Of a DNA stretch of 64,000 nt, positions 24,076-32,840 are shown in pieces (within the stretch, counting starts at the first letter, position 1; each line of letters begins with the position of its first letter). The position numbers and the translations under genes are program-made. A model generated the notes under the pieces. The model was given only the letters and a program-made list of their open reading frames with translations, was not told where the DNA came from and searched no databases. This DNA is from Aminipila sp032051575 (GTDB taxonomy: Bacteria > Bacillota > Clostridia > Peptostreptococcales > Anaerovoracaceae): NCBI RefSeq assembly GCF_032051575.1, contig NZ_DAMBYD010000012.1, forward strand, positions 1 to 64,000, read 5' to 3'.

Positions 24076-26046
24076 CTATAGTTTCTTAAGTTTAAACTTA
24101 TCTACTTCCTCTTGCAGCATAGAAGCCTGTCCGGATAGTTCTTCACTTGCTGCTGCACTTTCTTCTGCTGTTGCTGAATTGGATTGAACAACTGCTGAAA
24201 TCTGATCAAGACCAATGGTGACTTGATCAATAGAATCTGCCTGCTCTTTGAATGCCGTAGAAATCTGATTAATGGCCACGACAACTTCTCCAGCATTTTC
24301 CACTACTGATTTCATTGCTTCAGCCGTCTGCACTGCAATCGCACTTCCTTCCTCTACAGATTTAACAGTTTCTTCAATCAGTATGGTGGTATCCTTAGCT
24401 GCCTCAGCAGATTTTCCTGCAAGATTTCTTACTTCATCCGCTACAACTGCAAAGCCCTTTCCTGCTGCTCCTGCTCTAGCTGCTTCCACTGCAGCATTTA
24501 ATGCTAAAATATTTGTTTGAAAAGCAATGTCTTCAATGGACTTAATAATTTTGCTGATTTCTTTTGATTTTTCTGAAATATCTTCCATTGCCAGCATCAT
24601 ACTGTTCATTTGTTTGTTACTACTCTGCAAGTCTTGTCCAACTTTAGTGGTTTTTTCATTTGCGACAATTGCCTGTTGTGAATTCTCTTTTACTTTCTCA
24701 GATATCTCATTTATAGCCGCTGCAAGTTCTTCAATGGAGCTTGCCTGCTCAATAGATCCCTGGGCAAGTGCCTGAGAGCCTGTAGATACTTGCTCTGCAC
24801 CAAGGTCAACTTGATCTGCCGATGTTTTAATGTTGCTTAGCGTCTGGCTCAATTCCTGGATGATATCAATCATTGATTTTTCAATTTTCTTAAATATACC
24901 AACAAATTCTACAGAAAGCTGGACATTAAAGTTCCCTTTGGACATCTCCTCTAGACCTCTTGTAGTATCCTCTATAACATCCTTAGTCTTTGCTATCATG
25001 ATTCTCATGCTCTCTGCAAGGTTCCCAATCTCGTCTCGACTGGTATATTCAATCTCATAATCAAAGTTTCCCTCTGATAATTCTTTAGCTGCTTTTTCAA
25101 CCTCCCTAATAGGTTTTACAATTGCATTTGCAAAAGCTATGATAATAATTGACGCTAAAATCAGTGAGGCTAAACTGATACCCAGGCAAATCATAAGCGC
25201 AGTATAAGATGTCTGCATAAACTCAGACTTTTCTAAATTCAGACAGATAAACCAACCTTCACTACCTTCAATTGGAGAAAATACAGCAAATTTATCAACA
25301 CCCTTGTAATAATATTCACCAAAACAAGTCTCACCTTTAGTAGCACTTTCTGCCAATTGAGCCAAAGGTTCTAATAACTTATCTGATTCGCCCATTTTTT
25401 TTACGCTTGTACTACTATTCACTAATGACTGATCTTTATGTGCTAAAAATCTAGTATCTTTATCAATAATATATGCATATCCTGTCTTTGCAATAGTAAT
25501 TGTATTTGACATATCCGATAAGGCTTTTCCATCTAAAGTCATATACACTACTCCAACAACACTTGTATTAAATAACCCTTTATCCCAAAGCGGCGCTGAT
25601 ATGTAAATTAATGTACCAGAACCATCCGCTTTTACTTCAGGGGAAGAATAAAAACTCTTGCCAGTCAATGCCTTAGAGAAAAACTCTTTATCTCCTACAT
25701 AGTTTCCTTCTAAATCCATTCCCGAAGTATCCGCAATAGAAACGTTTATTAATCCATATTCCTTAACCTTACTGTCTAAAACCTGACGCTTTTCAGCATA
25801 TGTAGACCCTGGATTGGAAAGTCTGGCAATGGTACCAATTTCACTTACTATACCTTCTCTTGCAGATATTCTGTTTTGAATGGCTAAAGCAGATGTCTTA
25901 GAGGTCTCTTGTAAAATTGCCTGTACCGTTGATTCAGTCCCTTTAATACTTAGAATGCCAAAGACTGCCGACACCGTTGCAAGGGAGAGAAACAGTACAA
26001 TTAAGACGATTGCTAATATTTTTGTTTTAACACTTTTAAAGCTCAT
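24076..26046 (-). CDS. Methyl-accepting chemotaxis protein with Cache sensor
   Basis: The start is ATG 26046 with GAGGT eight bases upstream; a longer in-frame start lies ahead of the promoter. The 656-residue receptor has a membrane segment (residues 8-30), and an extracellular Cache-type sensor to about residue 275, with GYAYIIDKDTRFLAHKD. A second membrane segment, a HAMP domain (IVKPIREVEKAAKELSEG) and a long cytoplasmic coiled coil follow. The conserved tip reads ILALNAAVEAARAGAAGKGF. The ligand is unknown. Its last codons contain the right copy of the 38-bp repeat, so its 3' end may have been exchanged during insertion of the Ter module. No che genes are nearby. Confidence 0.93.
   Translation of the reverse strand: MSFKSVKTKILAIVLIVLFLSLATVSAVFGILSIKGTESTVQAILQETSKTSALAIQNRISAREGIVSEIGTIARLSNPGSTYAEKRQVLDSKVKEYGLINVSIADTSGMDLEGNYVGDKEFFSKALTGKSFYSSPEVKADGSGTLIYISAPLWDKGLFNTSVVGVVYMTLDGKALSDMSNTITIAKTGYAYIIDKDTRFLAHKDQSLVNSSTSVKKMGESDKLLEPLAQLAESATKGETCFGEYYYKGVDKFAVFSPIEGSEGWFICLNLEKSEFMQTSYTALMICLGISLASLILASIIIIAFANAIVKPIREVEKAAKELSEGNFDYEIEYTSRDEIGNLAESMRIMIAKTKDVIEDTTRGLEEMSKGNFNVQLSVEFVGIFKKIEKSMIDIIQELSQTLSNIKTSADQVDLGAEQVSTGSQALAQGSIEQASSIEELAAAINEISEKVKENSQQAIVANEKTTKVGQDLQSSNKQMNSMMLAMEDISEKSKEISKIIKSIEDIAFQTNILALNAAVEAARAGAAGKGFAVVADEVRNLAGKSAEAAKDTTILIEETVKSVEEGSAIAVQTAEAMKSVVENAGEVVVAINQISTAFKEQADSIDQVTIGLDQISAVVQSNSATAEESAAASEELSGQASMLQEEVDKFKLKKL
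24083..24120 (-). repeat. 38-bp direct repeat, right copy (Ter module boundary)
   Basis: This copy encodes the C-terminal MLQEEVDKFKLKK of the intact chemoreceptor and matches 10124-10161 at every base. The flanking DNA differs immediately on both sides, although about 11 of 13 bases agree slightly further downstream. Confidence 0.9.
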
Positions 26047-26098
26047 ACACGCTACCTCATTATCCTTTTCAATTATACTATAACAACATGTTTTTCCT

Positions 26099-26126
26099 AT
26101 TATACTATAATTTAGACAAATGTCCA
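26099..26126 (-). promoter_or_regulatory. SigA-type promoter for the chemoreceptor gene
   Basis: On the minus strand TGGACA (26126-26121) and TATAAT (26104-26099) are 16 bp apart. The 11-mer TTATACTATAA occurs here at 26100 and again at 26073, so a second minus-10 element, or a repeated operator, is possible. Confidence 0.6.
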
Positions 26127-26221
26127 TTAGGCAAATAAAAATTTGTCGAAATTTTTTTAACATTATTCGCTTTATGGTAACATATTATACAATTTTAATT
26201 AAATGTGTATAAATTTGGATA

Positions 26222-26779
26222 TTAGCTATTAAAAATATTATCAATAATATCAAAAATAACAGTTCTTGAGTATCCACGACTCTCAAGCCTTCTAGCAACC
26301 TTTGCTTTAATCCTTTGCAATTCTTTAAACTTTTGTGCCTTCCTATTAAAGTCATCATCACAGTCGGTGGCTAGATCTTTTATTTCTACATTCTGTACTA
26401 TTTTTAATGCTTCACTGTAAGCCCTTTCTCTCTCATTTTTTGCTGCTAGAGTATCACTGCTTGACACCACCTCATCTATTAACTGCTTATCCACCCCCTT
26501 GTTCCAAAGTTCGCCTTTTATTTTTGCGCTGCCTTTTCCCTTAGAAACTGCATATTCAATATAATTTTTAATATAAAGTTCATCATTTAAATAATTCATT
26601 TCCAACAAATAGCCTACAGTCTCTTCAATTTCATCTGTGGAAAATTCCTTTTCTTTTAAATGTTTTTTAATTTCCTGACATGTTCTATCCCTGTTAGCTA
26701 GGTGCTTTAAGGCCACATCAATAGGGTTCTTTTTCTTTTGAACCGAATCTTCTGTTTTATTCTTGTGATTAATATTCAT
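26222..26779 (-). CDS. recX: RecX-family regulator of RecA
   Basis: The start is ATG 26779, with AGGAGA upstream; this overlaps the end of the MBL gene by 11 bp. The 185-residue product is all-helical with three-helix repeats: ALKHLANRDRTCQEIKKHLKEK, YLNDELYIKNYIEYAVSKG and GSAKIKGELWNKGVDKQLI. These match RecX, which limits RecA filament extension. The C-terminal AKVARRLESRGYSRTVIFDII is also typical. recA is not in the window. Translation is probably coupled to the upstream hydrolase. Confidence 0.88.
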   Translation of the reverse strand: MNINHKNKTEDSVQKKKNPIDVALKHLANRDRTCQEIKKHLKEKEFSTDEIEETVGYLLEMNYLNDELYIKNYIEYAVSKGKGSAKIKGELWNKGVDKQLIDEVVSSSDTLAAKNERERAYSEALKIVQNVEIKDLATDCDDDFNRKAQKFKELQRIKAKVARRLESRGYSRTVIFDIIDNIFNS

Positions 26780-27629
26780 AAGAATCTCCTGCCGTAGCAA
26801 CTATACAATGTTCTCCCATAGCTGCTTTTAAATCACAAATAGCTTTTATTCCAGTACAATGTACCGGCATGACCATTCCGATGTTTTCTTTTACAATTTC
26901 ATGTACAACTTTGTTTCGTGTTGCCTCATCTGCACTATACAAATGCATTCCCGCAATTAAGCCCAACACCTTTTCTCCCGGAAAGATTTCCTTTGCATAT
27001 CGTATAACAGGAATAACCCCTTTATGGCTGCATCCAGAGAATACATATATCCCCTTACTGATTCCTTGCTCGTCTCTATCCCTTATTGCCAAAAACTGCT
27101 CATGTTTCATTTCATCTTCCAATAATTCAACTTGGCCATTTTGCGACATTGTTTTAATATAAAATTTTTCTGTTGCTTCTATCCCTTCGACATTGGGAAT
27201 TGTTCCAGAGATAACAATGTCTTCTGAAATCTTATATGTTCCATCCGTCAGAATTGTTCTTTCCAGTATACCTTGCTTTGTCTGTTCATCCCATAATATA
27301 CTACATGGTTCCTTATCCAAAACACCATTTTCTGTACCATAAGTTTCTTCAAAGGCATCTTTGTGAATATAAATATGAGCATTGGGATTTACATCACAGA
27401 AGCAAGGCAGTCCCTCTGTATGATCATAATGTCCATGACTTATAATAACGTGTTCAATTCTTTTTAAATCTAGATTCAGAAAATCTGCATTTTTTGCAAA
27501 CAAATCTGACGCTCCTGTATCAAACAATATAATCTTATCTGCTGCTTCTATGTACATGGACAATCCATGCTCGGCCATGCACCCTGGGTTGTCCGTCTTA
27601 TTCTCTGATAAAAAAGTAAACTTAACCAT
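26769..27629 (-). CDS. MBL-fold metallohydrolase
   Basis: This 286-residue metallo-beta-lactamase-fold protein has the metal-binding HxHxDH motif in ISHGHYDHTEG (about residue 65). It also has VFSGCSHKGVIPVIRY and the C-terminal MPVHCTGIKAICDLKAAMG. This pattern is that of the group often annotated as dihydropterin or methanopterin-related phosphate synthases, which are soluble hydrolases of uncertain substrate. AAGAGGTG precedes the ATG. It lies between a phosphopantetheinyl transferase gene and recX, an arrangement that gives no functional hint. Confidence 0.85.
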   Translation of the reverse strand: MVKFTFLSENKTDNPGCMAEHGLSMYIEAADKIILFDTGASDLFAKNADFLNLDLKRIEHVIISHGHYDHTEGLPCFCDVNPNAHIYIHKDAFEETYGTENGVLDKEPCSILWDEQTKQGILERTILTDGTYKISEDIVISGTIPNVEGIEATEKFYIKTMSQNGQVELLEDEMKHEQFLAIRDRDEQGISKGIYVFSGCSHKGVIPVIRYAKEIFPGEKVLGLIAGMHLYSADEATRNKVVHEIVKENIGMVMPVHCTGIKAICDLKAAMGEHCIVATAGDSYEY

Positions 27630-27643
27630 TTTTTCACCTCTTC

Positions 27644-28216
27644 TTAAATTCTTTTTATAACAATAGGCTCTTTTAACTGTGTACAGGCGACTCCAGCTAA
27701 TTTTGCTTCTATATTAAGATTTAATTTTTCTAACTCTAAGTCAATTTCTTGAAAATATGCCTCTTCTATATTGGACTTAAAAAAATAACCTTCTTTAACT
27801 TTATTTACAACTGAAAAATTTGAAAACCCTTCATGGGCAAATCCCTTTCCCGTATACTTTACAAAGGCTTCTTTTCTAATCCATACTTGAAAAAAGGTAT
27901 CTATTCCTTGTGATTTAATATATTCCACTTCATTTCCCTGAAAAAACCTCCGTGCTACTTTTTCATATTTTAGCTGTTTATAAAGTTGAATATCCATGCC
28001 TACATTAAAATCGGCCATTAAACACGCCCAAATATCGCCTGAATGGCTTATGGAAAAACATATAGGTACATTTTCAAAATATGGCTTTCCATATTCACCA
28101 CGCTTGATAAGGGCATTATCATACATACCATTTGAATAATCCGCCAAAGCCTTCTTTACCAGAACTTCACCAGCTATTCCATGATGGTCTTTTCCATTAT
28201 GCAAGTATAAAACCAT
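27644..28216 (-). CDS. 4'-phosphopantetheinyl transferase (Sfp-type)
   Basis: This 190-residue enzyme transfers phosphopantetheine from CoA to a Ser of carrier proteins. It shows the Sfp-superfamily motifs FSISHSGDIWACLM, VGMDIQLYK (metal-binding Asp) and VWIRKEAFVKYTGKG. No carrier protein or polyketide/nonribosomal gene is in the window, so its target could be the fatty-acid carrier or a distant cluster. GGAAGG precedes the ATG. Confidence 0.88.
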   Translation of the reverse strand: MVLYLHNGKDHHGIAGEVLVKKALADYSNGMYDNALIKRGEYGKPYFENVPICFSISHSGDIWACLMADFNVGMDIQLYKQLKYEKVARRFFQGNEVEYIKSQGIDTFFQVWIRKEAFVKYTGKGFAHEGFSNFSVVNKVKEGYFFKSNIEEAYFQEIDLELEKLNLNIEAKLAGVACTQLKEPIVIKRI

Positions 28217-28305
28217 TCAGGCCTTCCCTTCTATTAAATAAGCACCATATATATCTTATAATATACATGGTGCCTCAAATACTATTAATATTACGCTCTA
28301 AGAAC

Positions 28306-28605
28306 TTACTTTTGGCTACTTAGTCTGGCTAAAATTCTCTGATAACCTTCAGCGCCATAAACTAAACATTTATTTATTCTACTAATTGTAGCAGTACTTG
28401 CTTTTGTCGCTTCCTCAATTTCACTATATGTTTTCTTTTCAGATAGTAACTTTGCTACCTGCAATCTCTGTGCAATAGCATGAATTTCATTAATTGTACA
28501 GATATCTTCAAAGAATCTGTAGCAATCCTCTTCATCCTGTAATGTCAGAATAGCTTTAAACAACTCGTCAATGTCATCACGTTTAAATTTTGATTCATAT
28601 GCCAT
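28306..28605 (-). CDS. YerC/YecD-family TrpR-like DNA-binding protein
   Basis: The start is ATG 28605 behind AAAGGAGCA; a 7-codon longer frame has no site. The 99-residue protein is a helix-turn-helix of the TrpR superfamily: LFKAILTLQDEEDCYRFFED, ICTINEIHAIAQRLQVAKLL, then KTYSEIEEATKASTATISRI as the DNA-reading helices. YerC/YecD proteins are widespread in Firmicutes and their regulon is poorly known. The promoter contains three copies of TAAAGTG, a likely autoregulatory site. A trp operon lies 11 kb away, but it has its own T-box and no such repeats were noticed there. Confidence 0.88.
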   Translation of the reverse strand: MAYESKFKRDDIDELFKAILTLQDEEDCYRFFEDICTINEIHAIAQRLQVAKLLSEKKTYSEIEEATKASTATISRINKCLVYGAEGYQRILARLSSQK

Positions 28606-28623
28606 AATACTGCTCCTTTCGAA

Positions 28624-28659
28624 CACTTTAACACTTTACAGTATGATTATAGCACTTTA
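28624..28659 (-). promoter_or_regulatory. Three TAAAGTG direct repeats, candidate operator of the YerC gene
   Basis: On the minus strand TAAAGTG occurs at 28659-28653, 28638-28632 and 28630-28624. The first lies between the minus-35 and minus-10 boxes; the other two lie 8 bp apart just downstream of the start site. The spacings are 21 and 8 bp. Confidence 0.6.
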
Positions 28660-28675
28660 GTTTGTGAAACGTCAA
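28646..28675 (-). promoter_or_regulatory. SigA-type promoter for the YerC gene
   Basis: TTGACG (28675-28670) and TATAAT (28651-28646) on the minus strand are 18 bp apart. The leader to the ATG at 28605 is about 35 nt. Confidence 0.75.
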
Positions 28676-28808
28676 TGAATATTTTGAAAATTTTCTACAT
28701 TTAAGTTACCATTAAAATTGACTTCTGTCAATTGCAAATTAAATATATCTTTATATTCCAAATGATTAAGATGTCTACCGAACGTGGTTTTCTATTGATT
28801 TTACTTAA

Positions 28809-29987
28809 TTATTTTTGGGTCAGCAATTCTATTGCCTTATTTAACTGAGTATCTACTTTACTGTTTTCAGGAAGTTCTACTACATAATCCGGCTTTACGC
28901 CAACACCCTGTATTACTTTACCCTTTGGAGAAAAGTATTGAGCAATTGTAATTTTAACAGCGTCTCCATCTTTCAAAGGAGCCATGGATTGAATAACACC
29001 TTTCCCAAAAGACTTGGTGCCAACTATCTTTCCACCTTTATTGTCCTTAATACCCGCAGAAAGAATTTCAGAAGTGCTTGCTGTTCCACCATTTATCAAA
29101 AGTACATACGGTAGGTTGGTTTTTCCTTCTTTAGTATTCATATACGCACGTTCTTGAGATTTTCCTTCGGTATATGCCAAAACTCCTTCATCTAACAAAA
29201 GATCTGCAACTTCTACTCCACTCTCAACAACACCACCGCCATTATTTCTCAGGTCAATTACTAAACCGTCTACACCTTTCACTTCAAATGCATTTAATTC
29301 TTTTTTAAAATCTGCTGCAGTCCCAGTTTCAAAATTACTAATATAAATGTATCCAATATTATTATCCAAGGTTTTTGCGAATACAGAGTCAAGGGTTATA
29401 CTTGCTCTTGTTAAATTAGCATCAATGCGCTTTCCTTCTCTTAAATATGTCACCTTAACTTTTGACCCTGCTGTTCCTCTCATATTCGCTACTGCAGTAT
29501 CTAATTGTGATCCTTTATAGGATACATCATCCACCGCTATAATTAAGTCACCCGACTTAATTCCTACTCCTTCTGCTGGACTACCTTTTACGGTTGAAAC
29601 AACAACGATATATCCATCTGTATTTGCACCTACAGTTACGCCTATGCCTTCTAATTTTCCGGTAGTTTTTATCATGAAATTGTCATACTCTTCTTTAGAC
29701 ATATAATTGGTATATGGGTCACCCGTTCCTTCAAATAATCCATAGCACATTCCCTCAATCAGTTTGTCTTGATCTAAATCTTTATAATAATACTTATTTA
29801 AAGTCTGATAAAGAGCTTCTACTTTTGCATATCTGTTTATTATAGTCTTGTAAGCATTGTAGTCTTCCTTACTTATCCTTATGTTTTGACCAGGAATAAA
29901 TGTAACCCCTGCATAAGTAATCATGCCCCCCAAAAGTGCTGCAATAATTACAATGATGACTAGGTTACGTTTTTTTATTTGTATCAT
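28809..29987 (-). CDS. S41-family C-terminal processing peptidase (CtpA/CtpB-like)
   Basis: This 392-residue serine protease is anchored by an N-terminal membrane segment (VIIVIIAALLGGMITYAG) and faces outward. It has a PDZ domain (about residues 105-185, with GIGVTVGANTDGYIVVV). The S41 core follows, with VIDLRNNGGGVVESGVEVAD, the Ser motif INGGTASTSEILSAG and the Lys motif GTKSFGKGVIQS. This is the Ser/Lys dyad of Prc/CtpB enzymes. In clostridia it commonly follows ftsE-ftsX and an M23 gene, where processing of wall hydrolases or a sporulation factor is proposed. AGCGGAGGAAG precedes the ATG. Confidence 0.93.
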   Translation of the reverse strand: MIQIKKRNLVIIVIIAALLGGMITYAGVTFIPGQNIRISKEDYNAYKTIINRYAKVEALYQTLNKYYYKDLDQDKLIEGMCYGLFEGTGDPYTNYMSKEEYDNFMIKTTGKLEGIGVTVGANTDGYIVVVSTVKGSPAEGVGIKSGDLIIAVDDVSYKGSQLDTAVANMRGTAGSKVKVTYLREGKRIDANLTRASITLDSVFAKTLDNNIGYIYISNFETGTAADFKKELNAFEVKGVDGLVIDLRNNGGGVVESGVEVADLLLDEGVLAYTEGKSQERAYMNTKEGKTNLPYVLLINGGTASTSEILSAGIKDNKGGKIVGTKSFGKGVIQSMAPLKDGDAVKITIAQYFSPKGKVIQGVGVKPDYVVELPENSKVDTQLNKAIELLTQK

Positions 29988-30033
29988 ACTCTTCCTCCGC
30001 TATCTGTTCTCATATACTTTTAGTTTAACACAG

Positions 30034-31674
30034 CTATCGTATATCGTTAACCAGAAATTGAATTTTTTTAGTTCCGTTCCACTCTGAAATATCGGGGCTT
30101 CCTAAAAGCGTTACCAATTTTTGACTCGTTAGCTTTCCTTTTAGCTCATCCGCCTTATTAAAAAGGACACATTGAATCACTGAGCTATCATTGCAATAAG
30201 CAGAGAATCTTACGTGTTTTCCTTCATTTCCCATATACTGTAGGTTTTTCATTGTTATATCTGGTAAAGCCACATATGGTTTCTCGTTACAATTACCAAA
30301 TGGGGCTAATCTCTCCAATTCATGAATTAAGTCAAAGGTTAAATCCTTTCCATTCAGAAATAGATCGATCTCCGTATTATCCTCAAAAATATCAGGATTT
30401 ATTTCCAGCATTTTATGTATACTGGCACAAATCCCCTCTCGAAATGCACTAAGATTTTCGGCTTTCATAAGCAGTCCACAAGCTCCTGCATGCCCTCCAA
30501 ACCTTTCATAGAGTTTTTCTTGATCCTTAAGAATATTGTACAAATTTATGCTTTTTATACTTCTTCCAGTACCTTTTAAATAATCCTCACCCGTAGGCGT
30601 TAGAATAATTGTTGGTTTGTTATACTTATCTTTTAATTTACCTGCGACAATTCCAGAAATCCCCTCATGTGCGTTTGGACAGTTTACAATGTAAAACTTA
30701 TCCTCCAAATGATGCTCCAAGATAATCTTCTCGCACTCAGCAAAAGTATCTTCCTGAACTTTTTTTCTTTGCCTATTATTACTGATCAATTCTTCTACGA
30801 TAGATTGCAGCTGCTCCTGTTCTTGGCATTTTAAAAGCTCCACTCCAATTTTCGCATCAAGCATCCTACCTGCCGCATTTAAATGGGGTACTACTCCAAA
30901 CGCAATATTATCTGATTTTATTTTTCCTACATTAAGTGAAATATCTTCAATAAGTTTAACGAGCCCTTTTCTATGCCCCTCTTTAATCACATTCATCCCA
31001 TATTTAACTAAAGTTCTGTTTTCATCAATCAGAGGAACAATATCGCCTATGGTTCCAATTGCAACTAAATCCAGTAATTCATTCACGGCCCTTTTTGGTA
31101 ATCCCGCTTTCCTTTGGATTCCTTGTGCCAGTTTAAAGGCGACACCACATCCCGCTAAATATTTAAAAGGATATTTGCATTCCGGATGCTTTGGGTTTAT
31201 TACTATACAATCAGCTACAGTGTCTGTAATGCTGTGATGATCGGTTATCATGATATCAATCCCTAATCTTTTTGCATGTTCCACTTCTTCATATGAAACG
31301 CTGCCACAGTCTACAGTCACAACCAATTCTATTCCCCTCTCCTTAATTTTAGAAAGGGCCTCTTTGTTCAGACCATACCCTTCATCAAATCTAGATGGGA
31401 TATAATAAGTTACATCCGCATCAAAGTTTGATAAAAACTGTAATAGTATGCTTACGGAAGTTATTCCATCTGCATCGTAATCTCCATATATACAAATTTT
31501 CTTTTTTTCATTTATGGCGGACAATATTAAATCCACCCCCGCTTCTAAATCATGAAGCAGGAATGGATCATATGTTTTTTTTGGTTTGTCCGACAAAAAT
31601 TCTAGCATTTCAGTCTCTTCTGAGATACCTCTTTTTTTTAGTAATTCTATTATTATCGGATTTATTTTATTCAT
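30034..31674 (-). CDS. recJ: Single-stranded-DNA-specific exonuclease RecJ
   Basis: This 5'-3' single-strand DNA exonuclease acts in recombination and mismatch repair. The 546-residue protein has the DHH motifs IYGDYDADGITS, VTVDCGSVS and ITDHHS, then a DHHA1 domain with FGGHAGACGLLM and a C-terminal OB-like part. Length is near the short RecJ form. AAAGGCG precedes the ATG. It sits unusually between the M23 and ctpA genes of the ftsEX cell-wall cluster, separated by short gaps, so it is probably cotranscribed with them. Confidence 0.95.
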   Translation of the reverse strand: MNKINPIIIELLKKRGISEETEMLEFLSDKPKKTYDPFLLHDLEAGVDLILSAINEKKKICIYGDYDADGITSVSILLQFLSNFDADVTYYIPSRFDEGYGLNKEALSKIKERGIELVVTVDCGSVSYEEVEHAKRLGIDIMITDHHSITDTVADCIVINPKHPECKYPFKYLAGCGVAFKLAQGIQRKAGLPKRAVNELLDLVAIGTIGDIVPLIDENRTLVKYGMNVIKEGHRKGLVKLIEDISLNVGKIKSDNIAFGVVPHLNAAGRMLDAKIGVELLKCQEQEQLQSIVEELISNNRQRKKVQEDTFAECEKIILEHHLEDKFYIVNCPNAHEGISGIVAGKLKDKYNKPTIILTPTGEDYLKGTGRSIKSINLYNILKDQEKLYERFGGHAGACGLLMKAENLSAFREGICASIHKMLEINPDIFEDNTEIDLFLNGKDLTFDLIHELERLAPFGNCNEKPYVALPDITMKNLQYMGNEGKHVRFSAYCNDSSVIQCVLFNKADELKGKLTSQKLVTLLGSPDISEWNGTKKIQFLVNDIR

Positions 31675-31692
31675 TTGTCGCCTTTATTCTCT

Positions 31693-32820
31693 TTATTTTG
31701 AAATCCACCCTAGTGGATCTTTATAATCACCATTTACACGAACTTCAAAATGAAGATGTGGCCCTGTTGATTGCCCTGTTGAGCCAGACTTTGAAATAGC
31801 CTGACCTCTTGAAACAACGTCTCCATTCTTTACAAGAAGACTGGAATTATGAGCATATAAAGTTACAATTCCACCGCCATGGTCAATCATTACCATATTG
31901 CCATAGCTGTTATTCCATCCAGCTTTTATAACCGTACCTCCATTTGCAGCAACTATTGTAGTGCCTGATGGGGCACCAATATCAACACCAGTATGAAGTT
32001 TCTTAACCTTAAGAATAGGATGAATTCTATATCCAAAAGGCGAAGTTATTTTTGTAACGCCTGGAGCTGGCCATGCCATAATTCCTCCAAGATATGTAGT
32101 ACCTGTACTCTGAGCTGCTAATATCTCTGCCTTTAACCTATTTGCTTCGGCAAGGAAAGATTTTTCCATTTCTGCTAAGGCTTTGTTATCACTTGCAACT
32201 TCTGCCTTCTTATCTGCTACAACAGATTTATCCTCGTTTAATGCAGCTTTTTTTTCTGCCTCCTCAGTTTGAGCCGCAACCAGGTTGGATTGAAGCTGTA
32301 ATAAATTCTTTTTTTGATTATCTATAATTTTATGTTGTTCTTGAAGTTGTTCCATAACCTGTTTGTCATTATCATAAATGCGTTGTACTCTGTCCATATT
32401 TGTCATTAAATCTGTAACGCTGGTAGAACCCAACAATACGTCAACAAATCCAACAGAGCCATTCTTATACATGCTTCTCAACCGTCCGTTCAGGTTTGTA
32501 TTTTGAACATCCATATTTTTTTCAAGCTCATCTAACTGTGCCAATGCTTCCTGTATTTTGTTTTGTGTAGCAGCAATGTTACCACCCAAAGCATTGATCT
32601 CAGCCTGCGAAGCATTGATCTTTCCCTCAAGTGCTTGTATTTCTTTATTCAATGAATTTTCCAGTTTTTTTCCTTGTTTTAACTGATTTTTAACATCGCT
32701 TAACTGTCCATTAACATCATCCAATTGATTCTGTGTAGCACTTCCAGCATAGGTAAGACCTAAAGTGCCAAAAGATAGTACTAGCACGAATATTAAAGTA
32801 TATGATATAACTTTTCTCAT
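31693..32820 (-). CDS. Secreted murein hydrolase activator/M23 metallopeptidase (EnvC-like)
   Basis: The start is ATG 32820, preceded by AAAGGATGAGAG; upstream in-frame ATGs at 32835 and 32883 are less well placed. The 375-residue product has a signal peptide (SYTLIFVLVLSFGTLGLTYAG) and a long coiled coil (about residues 25-235). A C-terminal LytM/M23 domain follows, with SPFGYRIHP, LHTGVDIGAP and GPHLHFEVRVNG, so the zinc ligands His, Asp and His are present. The coiled coil is the type that docks with FtsX. Its gene follows ftsE and ftsX, so FtsEX-controlled peptidoglycan cleavage at division is the expected role. Confidence 0.93.
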   Translation of the reverse strand: MRKVISYTLIFVLVLSFGTLGLTYAGSATQNQLDDVNGQLSDVKNQLKQGKKLENSLNKEIQALEGKINASQAEINALGGNIAATQNKIQEALAQLDELEKNMDVQNTNLNGRLRSMYKNGSVGFVDVLLGSTSVTDLMTNMDRVQRIYDNDKQVMEQLQEQHKIIDNQKKNLLQLQSNLVAAQTEEAEKKAALNEDKSVVADKKAEVASDNKALAEMEKSFLAEANRLKAEILAAQSTGTTYLGGIMAWPAPGVTKITSPFGYRIHPILKVKKLHTGVDIGAPSGTTIVAANGGTVIKAGWNNSYGNMVMIDHGGGIVTLYAHNSSLLVKNGDVVSRGQAISKSGSTGQSTGPHLHFEVRVNGDYKDPLGWISK

Positions 32821-32840
32821 ATGTATAACTCTCATCCTTT

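Noticed and set aside
10124..24120. Integrative element with its own integrase, or an IS-flanked transposon
   Set aside because: No recombinase, transposase or terminal inverted repeats are seen between or beside the direct repeats. Only the repeat-bounded insertion is supported.
28306..28605. YerC as repressor of the trp operon in this window
   Set aside because: The trp operon has a full T-box and consensus promoter, and I noticed no TAAAGTG repeats around it.
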